From Ilumatobacteraceae bacterium (GTDB lineage Bacteria > Actinomycetota > Acidimicrobiia > Acidimicrobiales > Ilumatobacteraceae): a stretch of 64,000 nucleotides of DNA. Within the stretch, counting starts at the first letter, position 1. Every line of letters begins with the position of its first letter. The stretch spans positions 682,001 to 746,000 of the forward strand of contig JAWPMO010000001.1 in NCBI GenBank assembly GCA_033344875.1. Direction: 5' to 3'. This document shows positions 8,273 through 16,260 of the stretch, in pieces. Made by a program: the position numbers and the translations under genes. The notes beneath the pieces are model-generated. The model did no database searches, had not been told where the DNA came from, and saw nothing but the letters and a program-made list of their open reading frames with translations.

Positions 8273-8292
8273 GCGACACGGAGCCGTGTCGC
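8273..8292. promoter_or_regulatory. 9-bp inverted repeat upstream of selO
   Basis: GCGACACGG, AG, CCGTGTCGC: perfect arms centred about 72 bp upstream of the selO start. It could be a dimeric repressor site or a second hairpin of the ferredoxin 3' end. No further support is visible. Confidence 0.45.
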
Positions 8293-8317
8293 ATCGGCGA
8301 GCGTCGGCGGGCGCGCA

Positions 8318-8347
8318 ACGGCCCGACGTCGCGGGACGTCGGGCCGT
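8318..8347 (-). terminator. 13-bp stem hairpin behind the ferredoxin gene
   Basis: ACGGCCCGACGTC, GCGG, GACGTCGGGCCGT: perfect 13-bp arms with a 4-nt loop, about 25 bp past the stop of the minus-strand ferredoxin gene. The stem is very GC-rich but has no clear T-run, as is common for terminators in GC-rich actinobacteria. It separates ferredoxin from selO. Confidence 0.7.
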
Positions 8348-8372
8348 CGACATGAGATGGTTCAGCGAGCGC

Positions 8373-8618
8373 TCAGGGCTCGATGAAGATGCACTCGCCG
8401 GGGCACTCCTCGGCGGACTCGATGACGGCATCGAGCTGGCTGTCGGGGAACTCGGCGAGCCCCTCGGCGCCCTCGGGGTTGCCCTTCGCCTTGGCGAAGA
8501 TCTTGTCGCCCTCGACCACATAGGCGAGGCCGTCGTCGAGCAGGGTGAACACGTCGGGGGCGATTTCTTCGCACAGACCGTCGCCGGTGCAGAGATCCTG
8601 GTCGATCCAGACCTTCAT
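8373..8618 (-). CDS. Small single-cluster ferredoxin
   Basis: An 81-aa acidic ferredoxin, probably an electron donor to a cytochrome P450 or other oxygenase. It shows the single-cluster pattern CTGDGLC near residues 10-16 and ECPGEC near 71-76, separated by an acidic Ala-rich middle. Three to four cysteines are positioned for a [3Fe-4S] or [4Fe-4S] cluster; the non-Cys residue at the second position of the first motif favours [3Fe-4S]. An AAGGAG RBS precedes ATG 8618, and a strong hairpin follows the stop, so it is probably monocistronic. No partner P450 is nearby. Confidence 0.9.
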   Translation of the reverse strand: MKVWIDQDLCTGDGLCEEIAPDVFTLLDDGLAYVVEGDKIFAKAKGNPEGAEGLAEFPDSQLDAVIESAEECPGECIFIEP

Positions 8619-8760
8619 GTGATTTCGTGTCTCCTTGTGAGGGGATCGTGATACCCGGGCAGTTTACCCGGTGTCGTTCGTGGAAACATAGATGCTGGGA
8701 ACGAGCCGAAGTCTCCGTGTAAGTTCCCGGACAACGGCACGACCACCCCGGGGAGGGCCT

Positions 8761-10509
8761 GTGGCAGATCCGACTCCAGACGACAGCGGCGACACCGGCG
8801 AGGCGCCGATCGGCGCGGACGTGGCAGCGCTCGAGGCGCAGGTCGCCGTGATGGTCGAAGAGGTCTCGCACCTCCGGTCACGGCTGGCCGACACACCCAA
8901 TCGTGTGCGCTCGCTCGAGGAACGACTCCTCGAGACCAAGGGGCAGCTCGCCCAGGCGACCGCCCAGAACGAGAAGCTCAGCTACACGCTTCGCGAAGCG
9001 CGTGAGCACATCGCGTCACTCCGCGACGAGGTCGACAAGCTCACCCAGCCACCGAACGCCTACGGCGTCGTCGTCGGCAAGAACGACGACGGCACGGTCG
9101 ACGTGCTCGCGAGCGGCCGCAAGATGAAGGTGCAGCTGCACCCCGACGTCGACCACGAGATGCTGGAGCTGGGCGCCGAGGTAGCGTTGAACGAGAGCTT
9201 CGCGGTGATCGAGGCTCGGCGACCCGAGTCGATCGGCGAGGTCGTCACCCTGAAGGAGGTGATGGACGACGGCATCCGCGCCATCGTCGTCGGCCGCGCC
9301 GACGAGGAGCGCGTGTGCGAGCTCGCCACCGTCCTGCGTGGTCACCGGCTCCGCAACGGCGACATGATGCGGCTCGACCCGCGCTCGAACATGCTGCTCG
9401 AGAAGCTGCCGCGGCCCGAGGTCGAAGATCTCCTGCTCGAGGAGGTGCCCGACATCTCCTACGAGGACATCGGAGGTCTCGACACCCAGATCGAGGCGAT
9501 CGCCGACGCGGTCGAGCTGCCGTTCCTGCACCAGGAACTCTTCGCCGAACACCGGCTGCCGGCACCGAAGGGCATCTTGCTGTACGGGCCGCCCGGGTGC
9601 GGTAAGACCCTGATCGCGAAGGCCGTCGCGAACAGCCTGGCCAAGAAGGTCGCCGAGACGATGGGCGAAGGCAAAGGGCGCTCGTACTTCATCAACATCA
9701 AGGGCCCTGAGCTGCTCAACAAGTACGTCGGCGAGACCGAGCGCCAGATCCGGCTGGTCTTTCAGCGGGCGCGCGAGAAGAGCGAGGAGGGCTGGCCGGT
9801 CATCGTCTTCTTCGACGAGATGGACTCGATGTTCCGGACCCGCGGCTCGGGCATCAGTTCCGACATGGAGTCGACCATCGTGCCGCAGTTGCTGGCCGAG
9901 ATCGACGGGGTCGAGGGCCTCCGCAACGTGATCGTGATCGGTGCGACCAACCGCGAAGATCTGATCGACCCCGCCATCCTGCGGCCCGGTCGACTCGACG
10001 TCAAGATCAAGATCGAGCGTCCGAATGCGGTGGCCGCACGGCAGATCTTCGCGAGGTATCTCACCGACGAGATCCCGATCGCCGCCGCGGAGTCGGTGCC
10101 CGAGATGATCGATGCGACGGTCGACGAGATGTATCGCGACGACGACGCGAACCGGTTCCTCGAAGTGACCTACCAGAACGGCGACAAGGAGGTCCTGTAT
10201 TACAAGGACTTCTCGTCGGGGGCCATGATCGAGAACATCGTGCGCCGTGCCAAGAAGCTGGCGATCAAGCGGGTCATCGGCGGCGGCGATCGAGGCGTGT
10301 GCACCGCCGACCTGGTCGCGTCGATCAAGCAGGAGTACAAGGAGCACGAGGACCTGCCGAACACGACGAACCCCGACGACTGGGCCAAGATCTCCGGCAA
10401 GAAGGGCGAGCGGATCGTGTTCATCCGCACGCTCGTCTCCGAAGAGACCGATTCGGGTCCGATGGGCGGTCGCACGATCGAGCGCACCCAGACCGGCCAG
10501 TACCTCTGA
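8761..10509 (+). CDS. arc: Proteasome-associated ATPase Mpa/ARC
   Basis: A 582-aa AAA+ unfoldase that binds pupylated proteins and feeds them to the 20S proteasome. In order: N-terminal coiled coil (residues about 20-97) that captures Pup, OB domains (about 100-240), Walker A GPPGCGKT from residue 276, Walker B with FFDEMDS, sensor region [13 protein letters not shown], and the C-terminal GQYL motif that opens the proteasome gate. I chose GTG 8761, which has GGGGAGGG just upstream; an in-frame ATG at 8692 would add a basic extension. The gene is separated from dop-pup-prcBA by three unrelated genes. Confidence 0.97.
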   Translation: MADPTPDDSGDTGEAPIGADVAALEAQVAVMVEEVSHLRSRLADTPNRVRSLEERLLETKGQLAQATAQNEKLSYTLREAREHIASLRDEVDKLTQPPNAYGVVVGKNDDGTVDVLASGRKMKVQLHPDVDHEMLELGAEVALNESFAVIEARRPESIGEVVTLKEVMDDGIRAIVVGRADEERVCELATVLRGHRLRNGDMMRLDPRSNMLLEKLPRPEVEDLLLEEVPDISYEDIGGLDTQIEAIADAVELPFLHQELFAEHRLPAPKGILLYGPPGCGKTLIAKAVANSLAKKVAETMGEGKGRSYFINIKGPELLNKYVGETERQIRLVFQRAREKSEEGWPVIVFFDEMDSMFRTRGSGISSDMESTIVPQLLAEIDGVEGLRNVIVIGATNREDLIDPAILRPGRLDVKIKIERPNAVAARQIFARYLTDEIPIAAAESVPEMIDATVDEMYRDDDANRFLEVTYQNGDKEVLYYKDFSSGAMIENIVRRAKKLAIKRVIGGGDRGVCTADLVASIKQEYKEHEDLPNTTNPDDWAKISGKKGERIVFIRTLVSEETDSGPMGGRTIERTQTGQYL

Positions 10510-10515
10510 TCAGCG

Positions 10516-10911
10516 GTGCCGCCGATCACCCTGAGGTTGTCCTGGCGGAGTTGGGTGAAGGCCGCCGTCGCGTCCGTCGCGACGTTCGCCGCCGGGGCGA
10601 CGAGCCTGACCGCCGGCGTCGCGTGGGCGGTTCGGCTCCCCGCGACCGTCCTGTTCGTGGTCGGCCTCTACTGGTTGCTCGACCTGATCATCTTCACCTC
10701 GTCCTGGCGGGTCACCGCCGATGCGGTCAAGATCCCCACGCTCGCACAGCGTCGGCGACAGGTGTCCGGGGCCGACCTCACCGTCGAGTTCGTCGCTCGG
10801 AGGTTCTCGGCGGTCCGGATCAGCGGCTCGAACGGTGAGCGCGACCTGATGACGAACCCGATCGTCAGCGACCGCGACGTCCGCCGGTGGTTCGAACGAA
10901 TGGCCGACTGA
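10516..10911 (+). CDS. Small membrane protein with two hydrophobic segments, unknown function
   Basis: A 131-aa protein. Two hydrophobic segments occupy residues about 14-35 and 38-61, followed by a soluble beta-rich C-terminal region that resembles the PH-like domain of small actinobacterial membrane proteins (strand SSWRVTADAVKIPT and so on). GTG 10516 lies 6 nt after the mpa stop, so it is probably co-transcribed with the proteasome ATPase. The stop nearly abuts the convergent LLM oxidoreductase gene. The function is unknown. Confidence 0.7.
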   Translation: MPPITLRLSWRSWVKAAVASVATFAAGATSLTAGVAWAVRLPATVLFVVGLYWLLDLIIFTSSWRVTADAVKIPTLAQRRRQVSGADLTVEFVARRFSAVRISGSNGERDLMTNPIVSDRDVRRWFERMAD

Positions 10912-11895
10912 TCAGCGCAGCGCCGCGTCGATGAGTTCGAGGCTGCGCACACGATCGGCGACGTCGTAGGTCGCTGCGGTGAGCATGAACTCGTCGGCCT
11001 TGGTGCGGGTCCGGAGTGCACGGAGACCCTCGGCGACCCGCTCGGCCGACCCGATCAGCTGGTCGGTCGGCATTCGACGCGCCGCATCGGCGTCGGGATG
11101 CTCGGCGGCGGCCTCCGGCGTGACGAGGGGGTGCCGGCGGTTGGTCCGAATCCCCAGGCGGAGGATCCGTCCGGGCAACCCGATCCGCTCGGCCTCGACG
11201 TCGGTGTCGGCGGCCAGGGCCCCGACGCCCACGATCAGGTACGGCTCGTCGAGGACGGGCGACGGTGTGAAGTGGTCGCGATACAGCTGCGTGGCGACGT
11301 CGGTCGCTCCCGTGTCGAAGTGATGGGCGTACGCGAACGGCAGGCCGAGCATGCCGGCGAGCTGGGCGCTGAACCCCGACGAACCGAGCAGCGCGATCAT
11401 CGGCGACGACGTCAGCACCGGTGTGGCCCGGAACCGGGTCCACATCCCGTCCTCACGGCGACGGTCGCCGAGCATGCCCATCACCTCGATCAGATCTTGC
11501 GGGAACTGCTCGACGCTCTGGTGCGGCGGCCGCCCGAAGGCCGAGGCGGTCATCGGGTCGGTCCCCGGAGCGCGTCCGATGCCGAGGTCGATGCGGTCGG
11601 GATGGAGCGCCTCGAGCAGCCCGAACTGTTCGGCGATCGCCAGGGGAGCGTGGTTGGGCAGCATGACGCCACCCGAGCCCACCCGGATCTGCTGGGTGGA
11701 GGCGGCGAGGTGGGCGATCAGCACGCTCGGTGACGTGCTCGCGACCGTGGCCATGTTGTGGTGTTCGGCCACCCAGAACCGGACGAAGCCGAGCCGGTCG
11801 GCCGCACGGGCGAGTTCGGTCGTGTCGTGCAGTGCCTCGCCGGACGTACCACCTTCGCGGACGACGGAGAGATCGAGGACGGACAGGGGGATCAC
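10912..11895 (-). CDS. LLM-class flavin-dependent oxidoreductase
   Basis: A 327-aa luciferase-like TIM-barrel oxidoreductase using FMN or F420. Family marks are the opening IPLSVLDLS, the FRFWVAEHH-type strand (FVRFWVAEHHNM, about residue 38) and the GVMLPNHAPLAIAEQF and DLGIGRAPGT segments. The substrate cannot be told. I chose GTG 11895: it gives the family opening MIPLSVLD and has TAACGT 7 nt upstream, matching the leaderless pattern seen across this window; GTG 11904 is a poorer alternative. It is divergent from nothing and converges with the upstream small membrane-protein gene. Confidence 0.88.
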   Translation of the reverse strand: MIPLSVLDLSVVREGGTSGEALHDTTELARAADRLGFVRFWVAEHHNMATVASTSPSVLIAHLAASTQQIRVGSGGVMLPNHAPLAIAEQFGLLEALHPDRIDLGIGRAPGTDPMTASAFGRPPHQSVEQFPQDLIEVMGMLGDRRREDGMWTRFRATPVLTSSPMIALLGSSGFSAQLAGMLGLPFAYAHHFDTGATDVATQLYRDHFTPSPVLDEPYLIVGVGALAADTDVEAERIGLPGRILRLGIRTNRRHPLVTPEAAAEHPDADAARRMPTDQLIGSAERVAEGLRALRTRTKADEFMLTAATYDVADRVRSLELIDAALR

Positions 11896-11902
11896 GGGAT
11901 CC

Positions 11903-11908
11903 ACGTTA
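11903..11908 (-). promoter_or_regulatory. Putative -10 hexamer TAACGT, leaderless start at 11895
   Basis: TAACGT on the minus strand lies 7 nt upstream of GTG 11895. It supports that start over GTG 11904, which would overlap the expected transcription start. Confidence 0.5.
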
Positions 11909-11920
11909 CGGCGACGCCGT

Positions 11921-12901
11921 TCAGAACTCGCCGGTGGGCACCATGTCGGTCGGCACACCGGGGGCGCCCTCGCTGAGGATCCAATCGCCGCCGTCGGAGG
12001 CGAGCAGGTATTGCGAGTAGCGCGACGGGCAGCAATTCGGCTCGTCGGGATCGGACACCGCGGTGTAGATCCACACGCCGAGGTTCGCTTCGGTGGAGGC
12101 GATGCCCCGGTCGGCCCCGGGCACGTGGGCGACGACCGACGGGTTGCCACCGATCGCGTCGATGACGTCGATGTCGAGGTAGCCGCCGGTTCCCTCGGAG
12201 CGGATGCCCGAGATCAGTTCTTCGTTCGGACCGCCGTCGATGTCGGCGGCCCGCAGGACGACCGACGACCAGGTGCCGGCGGACGGTTCGAGCAGGCGGA
12301 GACGGGGGACCCACTGGGACGAGCCGGTCTCCTGCCACACCACGGCGAAGAAGCGGTCGGTGGCGCCCTTGGTGACGGTCCAGATGCGGCGACCGCCGAG
12401 GGCGTTCCACTCTCCGCACGCCGAGTAGCCGGTGGCGCCCATCGCCTCGTAGAAACCCAGGCAGTTCACGCCGTCGCTGGTGACCTCGGGGTCACCTTCC
12501 TCGACACCCTCGATCCACGCCGAGGCGCTCGGATCGGTCGCCGACGCAGGTGCCGCGGTCGTGGTCGTCGTCGTGGCGGGTGGTGCCACGGTGGTCGCGG
12601 CCGTGGTGGTGGTCGTGGTGGTGGTCGTGGTGGCGGTCGTGGTGGCGGTCGTGGTGGTGGATTCCGGGGCGGCGGTCGTGGTCGGGACGATGGTGGTCGT
12701 GGGCGGGGGAACGGTGGTCGCCTCCGACGTCGTCGGATCGGCTGCGGCCGTCGTGGGGGTCGCGACGATCGTCGTCGTGGTCGCCTCGGGCACCGTCGGG
12801 AGCGCGGCCGGTTCGGACGCTCGGGCGCACGCCGAGAGTGTCACGGCGGCGGCGAGGCCGACGAGCGTGGTGCGGCGTGTGAACGAGAACGGTGATGGCA
12901 T
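11921..12901 (-). CDS. Secreted lipoprotein with threonine-rich linker
   Basis: A 326-aa exported protein. Residues 1-25 form a lipoprotein signal with lipobox LSAC, so the Cys would be lipidated and the protein anchored outside the membrane. Residues about 35-120 are a low-complexity Thr/Ala/Pro spacer, probably extended and possibly O-glycosylated. The C-terminal domain (about 130-326) is beta-rich with many Trp and Gly and an acidic DIDGG motif reminiscent of integrin-like/FG-GAP repeats, and has four cysteines. I do not recognise a specific function. GAGGAG precedes ATG 12901, and the gene is divergent from dop. Confidence 0.8.
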   Translation of the reverse strand: MPSPFSFTRRTTLVGLAAAVTLSACARASEPAALPTVPEATTTTIVATPTTAAADPTTSEATTVPPPTTTIVPTTTAAPESTTTTATTTATTTTTTTTTTAATTVAPPATTTTTTAAPASATDPSASAWIEGVEEGDPEVTSDGVNCLGFYEAMGATGYSACGEWNALGGRRIWTVTKGATDRFFAVVWQETGSSQWVPRLRLLEPSAGTWSSVVLRAADIDGGPNEELISGIRSEGTGGYLDIDVIDAIGGNPSVVAHVPGADRGIASTEANLGVWIYTAVSDPDEPNCCPSRYSQYLLASDGGDWILSEGAPGVPTDMVPTGEF

Positions 12902-13027
12902 GTCGATGGCTCCTCGGTGTGTGTCGATGCCGGTCCAGAGCACGATGCGACGACCTTCTCACAGTTTTTTGCGGATCGCCTCGGTTTTCGGGACGCCGGC
13001 GCACCACGCTGCCGGGCCGGGCGGCAG

Positions 13028-13033
13028 TAGGGT
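13028..13033 (+). promoter_or_regulatory. Putative -10 hexamer TAGGGT, leaderless dop start
   Basis: TAGGGT ends 6 nt before the dop ATG at 13040. No Shine-Dalgarno sequence is present between them, so a leaderless transcript of the dop-pup-prcBA operon is likely. Confidence 0.55.
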
Positions 13034-13039
13034 CGCGTC

Positions 13040-14524
13040 ATGGCGATCCGGAAGGTTTGCGGCATCGAGACCGAGTACGGCATCGTCGTGCGCGGCGCCG
13101 ACAACAACCCGGTCACCGCCTCGTCGCTCCTCATTAACGCCTACGTGAGCGCCACGTCGAAGAAGGTCGGGTGGGACTTCGAGGACGAGTCACCCGCCAA
13201 CGACGCCCGGGGATTCAACCTCGACGACGTGTTCCCGCCCGAGATCGAATCGTCGCTGGTCAACGCGGTGTTGCCCAACGGTGCCCGCTACTACGTCGAT
13301 CACGCCCACCCCGAGATCTCGTTGCCCGAGGTCACCACGGCGCTCGACGTCGTGCGGTGGGATCGGGCCGCCGACGAGATCATCCGCTCGTCGATGACCC
13401 ACGCGAACGAGATCCTCGGCCCCGGTGCCGAGATGGTGATCTACAAGAACAATTCCGACGGCAAGGGCAACAGCTACGGATGCCACGAGAACTACCTGAT
13501 GAACCGCGAGACCCCGTTCGGGCGGATCGCGAGCCAGATCACCTCCCACTTCGTCACACGGCAGGTCTTCTGCGGTGCCGGCAAGGTGGGCTGCGAGGAG
13601 CCGAACCGCACCGCCGGTGAGGTGCCGTACCAGCTGAGCCAGCGCGCCGACTTCTTCGAGGAGGAGATCGGTCTCGAGACCACGCTCAAACGACCGATCG
13701 TCAACACCCGTGACGAGCCGCATTGCGACCCGCAGAAGTATCGCCGGCTGCACGTGATCGTCGGCGACGCGAACATGAGCGAGGTCGCCACCTATCTCAA
13801 GGTGGGCACAACCCTGATCGTCCTGGCCATGATCGAGGACGACCAACTGGGCGACGACCTGCTCATCGCCAACCCGGTGTCGTCGATCCGTCGCATCAGC
13901 CACGATCCGACGCTCACCCGGACGGTCACGATGCGTGACGGACGCCGGGCCACGGCGCTCGAGATCCAGTGGGGGCTCCTCGAGCGGGCCCGCAAGTACG
14001 AGCAGACGCACGGCCTCGAGTCGGTCGATGCCGAGACCGGCGCCGACGTGCTCGAACGGTGGGAGACGGTGTTGACCGGCCTCGAGTCCGACCCGTCGTC
14101 GGTCGGCCACTGGGTCGACTGGGTCGCCAAGCGACGCCTGGTCGACGGGTTCCGCGAACGCCACGGGCTCGACGCCGACTCGCCGAGACTCAAGGCGATC
14201 GACATCCAGTACCACGACCTGCGCGCCGACCGCTGTCTGGCCAACCGGGTCGGTCTCGACACCCTGGTGTCGGCCGCCGACGTCGAGTCGGCGATGACGC
14301 AGCCGCCCACGACCACGCGCGCCTACTTCCGAGGGCGATGCCTCCAGAAGTTCCCCGACGACGTGGTCGCCGCCAACTGGGACTCGCTCGTGTTCGACGT
14401 CGGCCGCGACCCGCTCAGGCGGGTGCCGATGATGGAGCCGTTGCGTGGCACCGCCCATCACGTGGGTAACTTGATCGACGAGTGCGATACTGCTGCAGAA
14501 CTGCTCGATCGACTCGGGCAGTGA
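13040..14524 (+). CDS. dop: Pup deamidase/depupylase Dop
   Basis: A 494-aa carboxylate-amine-ligase-fold enzyme. It deamidates the C-terminal Gln of Pup to Glu and removes Pup from substrates. The nucleotide-binding start GIETEYG (residues 8-14) and the catalytic Asp87 in YYVDHAHPE (equivalent to Asp95 of the actinobacterial reference) are present. Residues about 41-70 form the extra Dop loop that separates it from PafA. The later [16 protein letters not shown] segment matches the ATP/metal site shared with PafA. It lies directly upstream of pup, prcB and prcA in one operon. Confidence 0.97.
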   Translation: MAIRKVCGIETEYGIVVRGADNNPVTASSLLINAYVSATSKKVGWDFEDESPANDARGFNLDDVFPPEIESSLVNAVLPNGARYYVDHAHPEISLPEVTTALDVVRWDRAADEIIRSSMTHANEILGPGAEMVIYKNNSDGKGNSYGCHENYLMNRETPFGRIASQITSHFVTRQVFCGAGKVGCEEPNRTAGEVPYQLSQRADFFEEEIGLETTLKRPIVNTRDEPHCDPQKYRRLHVIVGDANMSEVATYLKVGTTLIVLAMIEDDQLGDDLLIANPVSSIRRISHDPTLTRTVTMRDGRRATALEIQWGLLERARKYEQTHGLESVDAETGADVLERWETVLTGLESDPSSVGHWVDWVAKRRLVDGFRERHGLDADSPRLKAIDIQYHDLRADRCLANRVGLDTLVSAADVESAMTQPPTTTRAYFRGRCLQKFPDDVVAANWDSLVFDVGRDPLRRVPMMEPLRGTAHHVGNLIDECDTAAELLDRLGQ

Positions 14525-14549
14525 TGCCCGACCAAGGGGAGGATTCGAC

Positions 14550-14747
14550 ATGGCTGAACGAACACATCGACAGAAACCGACCGGCGATCGTGATGCCGAG
14601 GTGGTCGACGAAGCCGCCCCGGCCACCAGCGAGTCGGGCGAGAAGCTCAAGGCCGAACTCGACGATCTACTCGACGAGATCGACGAGGTGTTGGAGACCA
14701 ACGCCGAAGACTTCGTGAAGTCCTACGTGCAGAAGGGCGGTCAGTGA
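14550..14747 (+). CDS. pup: Prokaryotic ubiquitin-like protein Pup
   Basis: A 65-aa intrinsically disordered modifier. The C-terminal half has the helical Mpa-binding segment (about residues 30-55) rich in Glu, Asp and Leu, and the end is GGQ. Because it ends in Gln, Dop must deamidate it to Glu before PafA can ligate it to target lysines. RBS GGGGAGG precedes ATG 14550, and the prcB start overlaps the pup stop (GTGA). The length and the GGQ end are typical for actinobacterial Pup. Confidence 0.97.
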   Translation: MAERTHRQKPTGDRDAEVVDEAAPATSESGEKLKAELDDLLDEIDEVLETNAEDFVKSYVQKGGQ

Positions 14748-15571
14748 CGGTGGCGATGCCGTTCTTCGACCCGACCACCGACCCCGGCTCGAACTTCCCG
14801 GAGCTCCTCCGGCGCAGCGGCTTCGGCGCCGCCGCCGACGTGCATGGCCCGATCGACGTCCCCCACGCCACCACCTGCGTCGCGCTGCGCTACGCCGACG
14901 GCGTGGTCATGGCGGGCGATCGTCGAGCCACGTCGGGCAACCTGATCTCGCACCGCACGATGGAGAAGGTCGTCCAGGCCGACCGGTACAGCGGCGTCGC
15001 GATCGCCGGAGCCGCCGGCCCGGCGATGGAGATGATCCGGCTGTTCCAGCTGCAACTCGAGCACTACGAGAAGGTCGAGGGCACCACCCTCAGCCTCGAG
15101 GGCAAGGCCAACCAACTCTCCGGCATGGTCCGCGGCAACCTGCCGGCGGCGATGCAGGGCATGGTCGTCGTGCCGATCTTCGCCGGCTACGACCTCCGAC
15201 GTCGGATCGGGCGCCTGTTCGCCTACGACGTGACCGGTGGTCGCTACGAGGAGCGTGAGTACGTCGCCACCGGATCCGGCAGCCTGCACGCCAGCACCGT
15301 GATCAAGGTCGGTTTCAGCTCGTCGATGACCCGTGATCAGGCGATTTCCCTGGTCGCTCGGAGCCTCTGGGAGGCCGCCGACGCCGACTCCGCCACCGGT
15401 GGGCCCGACGCGCTGCGCGGGATCTACCCGGTGGTGGCCACGGTCACCGCCGAGGGCTGGACCCGCGTCGACGACACCGAGTTGACGACCACGTTCGAGG
15501 ACATCGCCTCCGAGGTGCTGGCCCGATCCGAACCGATCGCCCCGGTGATCGCCGACGGAGACGAATCATGA
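14744..15571 (+). CDS. prcB: 20S proteasome beta subunit PrcB
   Basis: A 275-aa catalytic subunit of the proteasome core. A propeptide of 42 residues precedes the nucleophile Thr43 (cleavage within HATT), after which the mature protein starts with TTCVALRYADGVVMAGDRRAT, keeping the conserved Asp and Lys region of the N-terminal-nucleophile fold (KVV in MEKVVQ). GTG 14744 overlaps the pup stop by 4 nt, and prcA overlaps its own stop by 4 nt, so the three are translationally coupled. It assembles as two inner heptameric rings. Confidence 0.96.
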   Translation: MTVAMPFFDPTTDPGSNFPELLRRSGFGAAADVHGPIDVPHATTCVALRYADGVVMAGDRRATSGNLISHRTMEKVVQADRYSGVAIAGAAGPAMEMIRLFQLQLEHYEKVEGTTLSLEGKANQLSGMVRGNLPAAMQGMVVVPIFAGYDLRRRIGRLFAYDVTGGRYEEREYVATGSGSLHASTVIKVGFSSSMTRDQAISLVARSLWEAADADSATGGPDALRGIYPVVATVTAEGWTRVDDTELTTTFEDIASEVLARSEPIAPVIADGDES

Positions 15572-16248
15572 GTACCCCGTTCTACGTCGCCCCCGAACAG
15601 GTGATGAAGGATCGCGCCGACTACGCGCGCAAGGGCATCGCCCGGGGCCGTGCGCTCGTCGCGATCCGGTACGTCGACGGCATCGTGGTCATCGGGGAGA
15701 ACCCGTCCGAGACCTTGCGCAAGATCAGCGAGATCTACGACCGGATCGCATTCGCCGGAGTCGGGAAGTACAACGAGTACGACCAACTCAGGGTGGCCGG
15801 CATCCGCGCGGCCGATCTCAAGGGGTTCCAGTACTCGCGCGACGACGTCGATGCGCGCACGCTGGCCAACCAGTACGCCCAGATCCTCGGCAACATCTTC
15901 ACGCACGAGATGAAGCCGATGGAGGTCGAGATCCTGGTGGCCGAAGTGGGACACGAGGCGCCCGGCGACCAGATGTTCCACATCCTCTACGACGGGACGG
16001 TGGTCGACCAGCGCGACACCGCGGTGCTCGGTGGCGACACCGACGTGATCGGTGAACGTCTGACCGAGGGTTTCGCCGACGGCATGTCGCTCGACGCGGC
16101 CGTGCAACTCGGCGTCGCCGCGCTCGCCACACCCGATCGTGAGATCCCCGCCGGTGACCTCGAGGTCGGGGTGCTCGCCCGGGGCAACGGGCGTCGCTGC
16201 TTCCAGCGCTTGTCCGACGGCGAGATCGCCGACCGACTGGCCACCTGA
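15568..16248 (+). CDS. prcA: 20S proteasome alpha subunit PrcA
   Basis: A 226-aa non-catalytic outer-ring subunit that forms the entry gate docked by the GQYL tail of Mpa. It begins with the alpha-type N-terminal segment (YVAPEQVMKDRADYARKGIARGR), followed by the Ntn-hydrolase fold without a catalytic Thr. The C-terminal end lacks the long acidic tail found in some actinobacteria. The start overlaps the prcB stop (ATGA at 15568). It is the last gene of the dop-pup-prcB-prcA block; the next gene begins 12 nt later but is not a known proteasome partner. Confidence 0.95.
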   Translation: MSTPFYVAPEQVMKDRADYARKGIARGRALVAIRYVDGIVVIGENPSETLRKISEIYDRIAFAGVGKYNEYDQLRVAGIRAADLKGFQYSRDDVDARTLANQYAQILGNIFTHEMKPMEVEILVAEVGHEAPGDQMFHILYDGTVVDQRDTAVLGGDTDVIGERLTEGFADGMSLDAAVQLGVAALATPDREIPAGDLEVGVLARGNGRRCFQRLSDGEIADRLAT

Positions 16249-16260
16249 CCGCACCAGATC

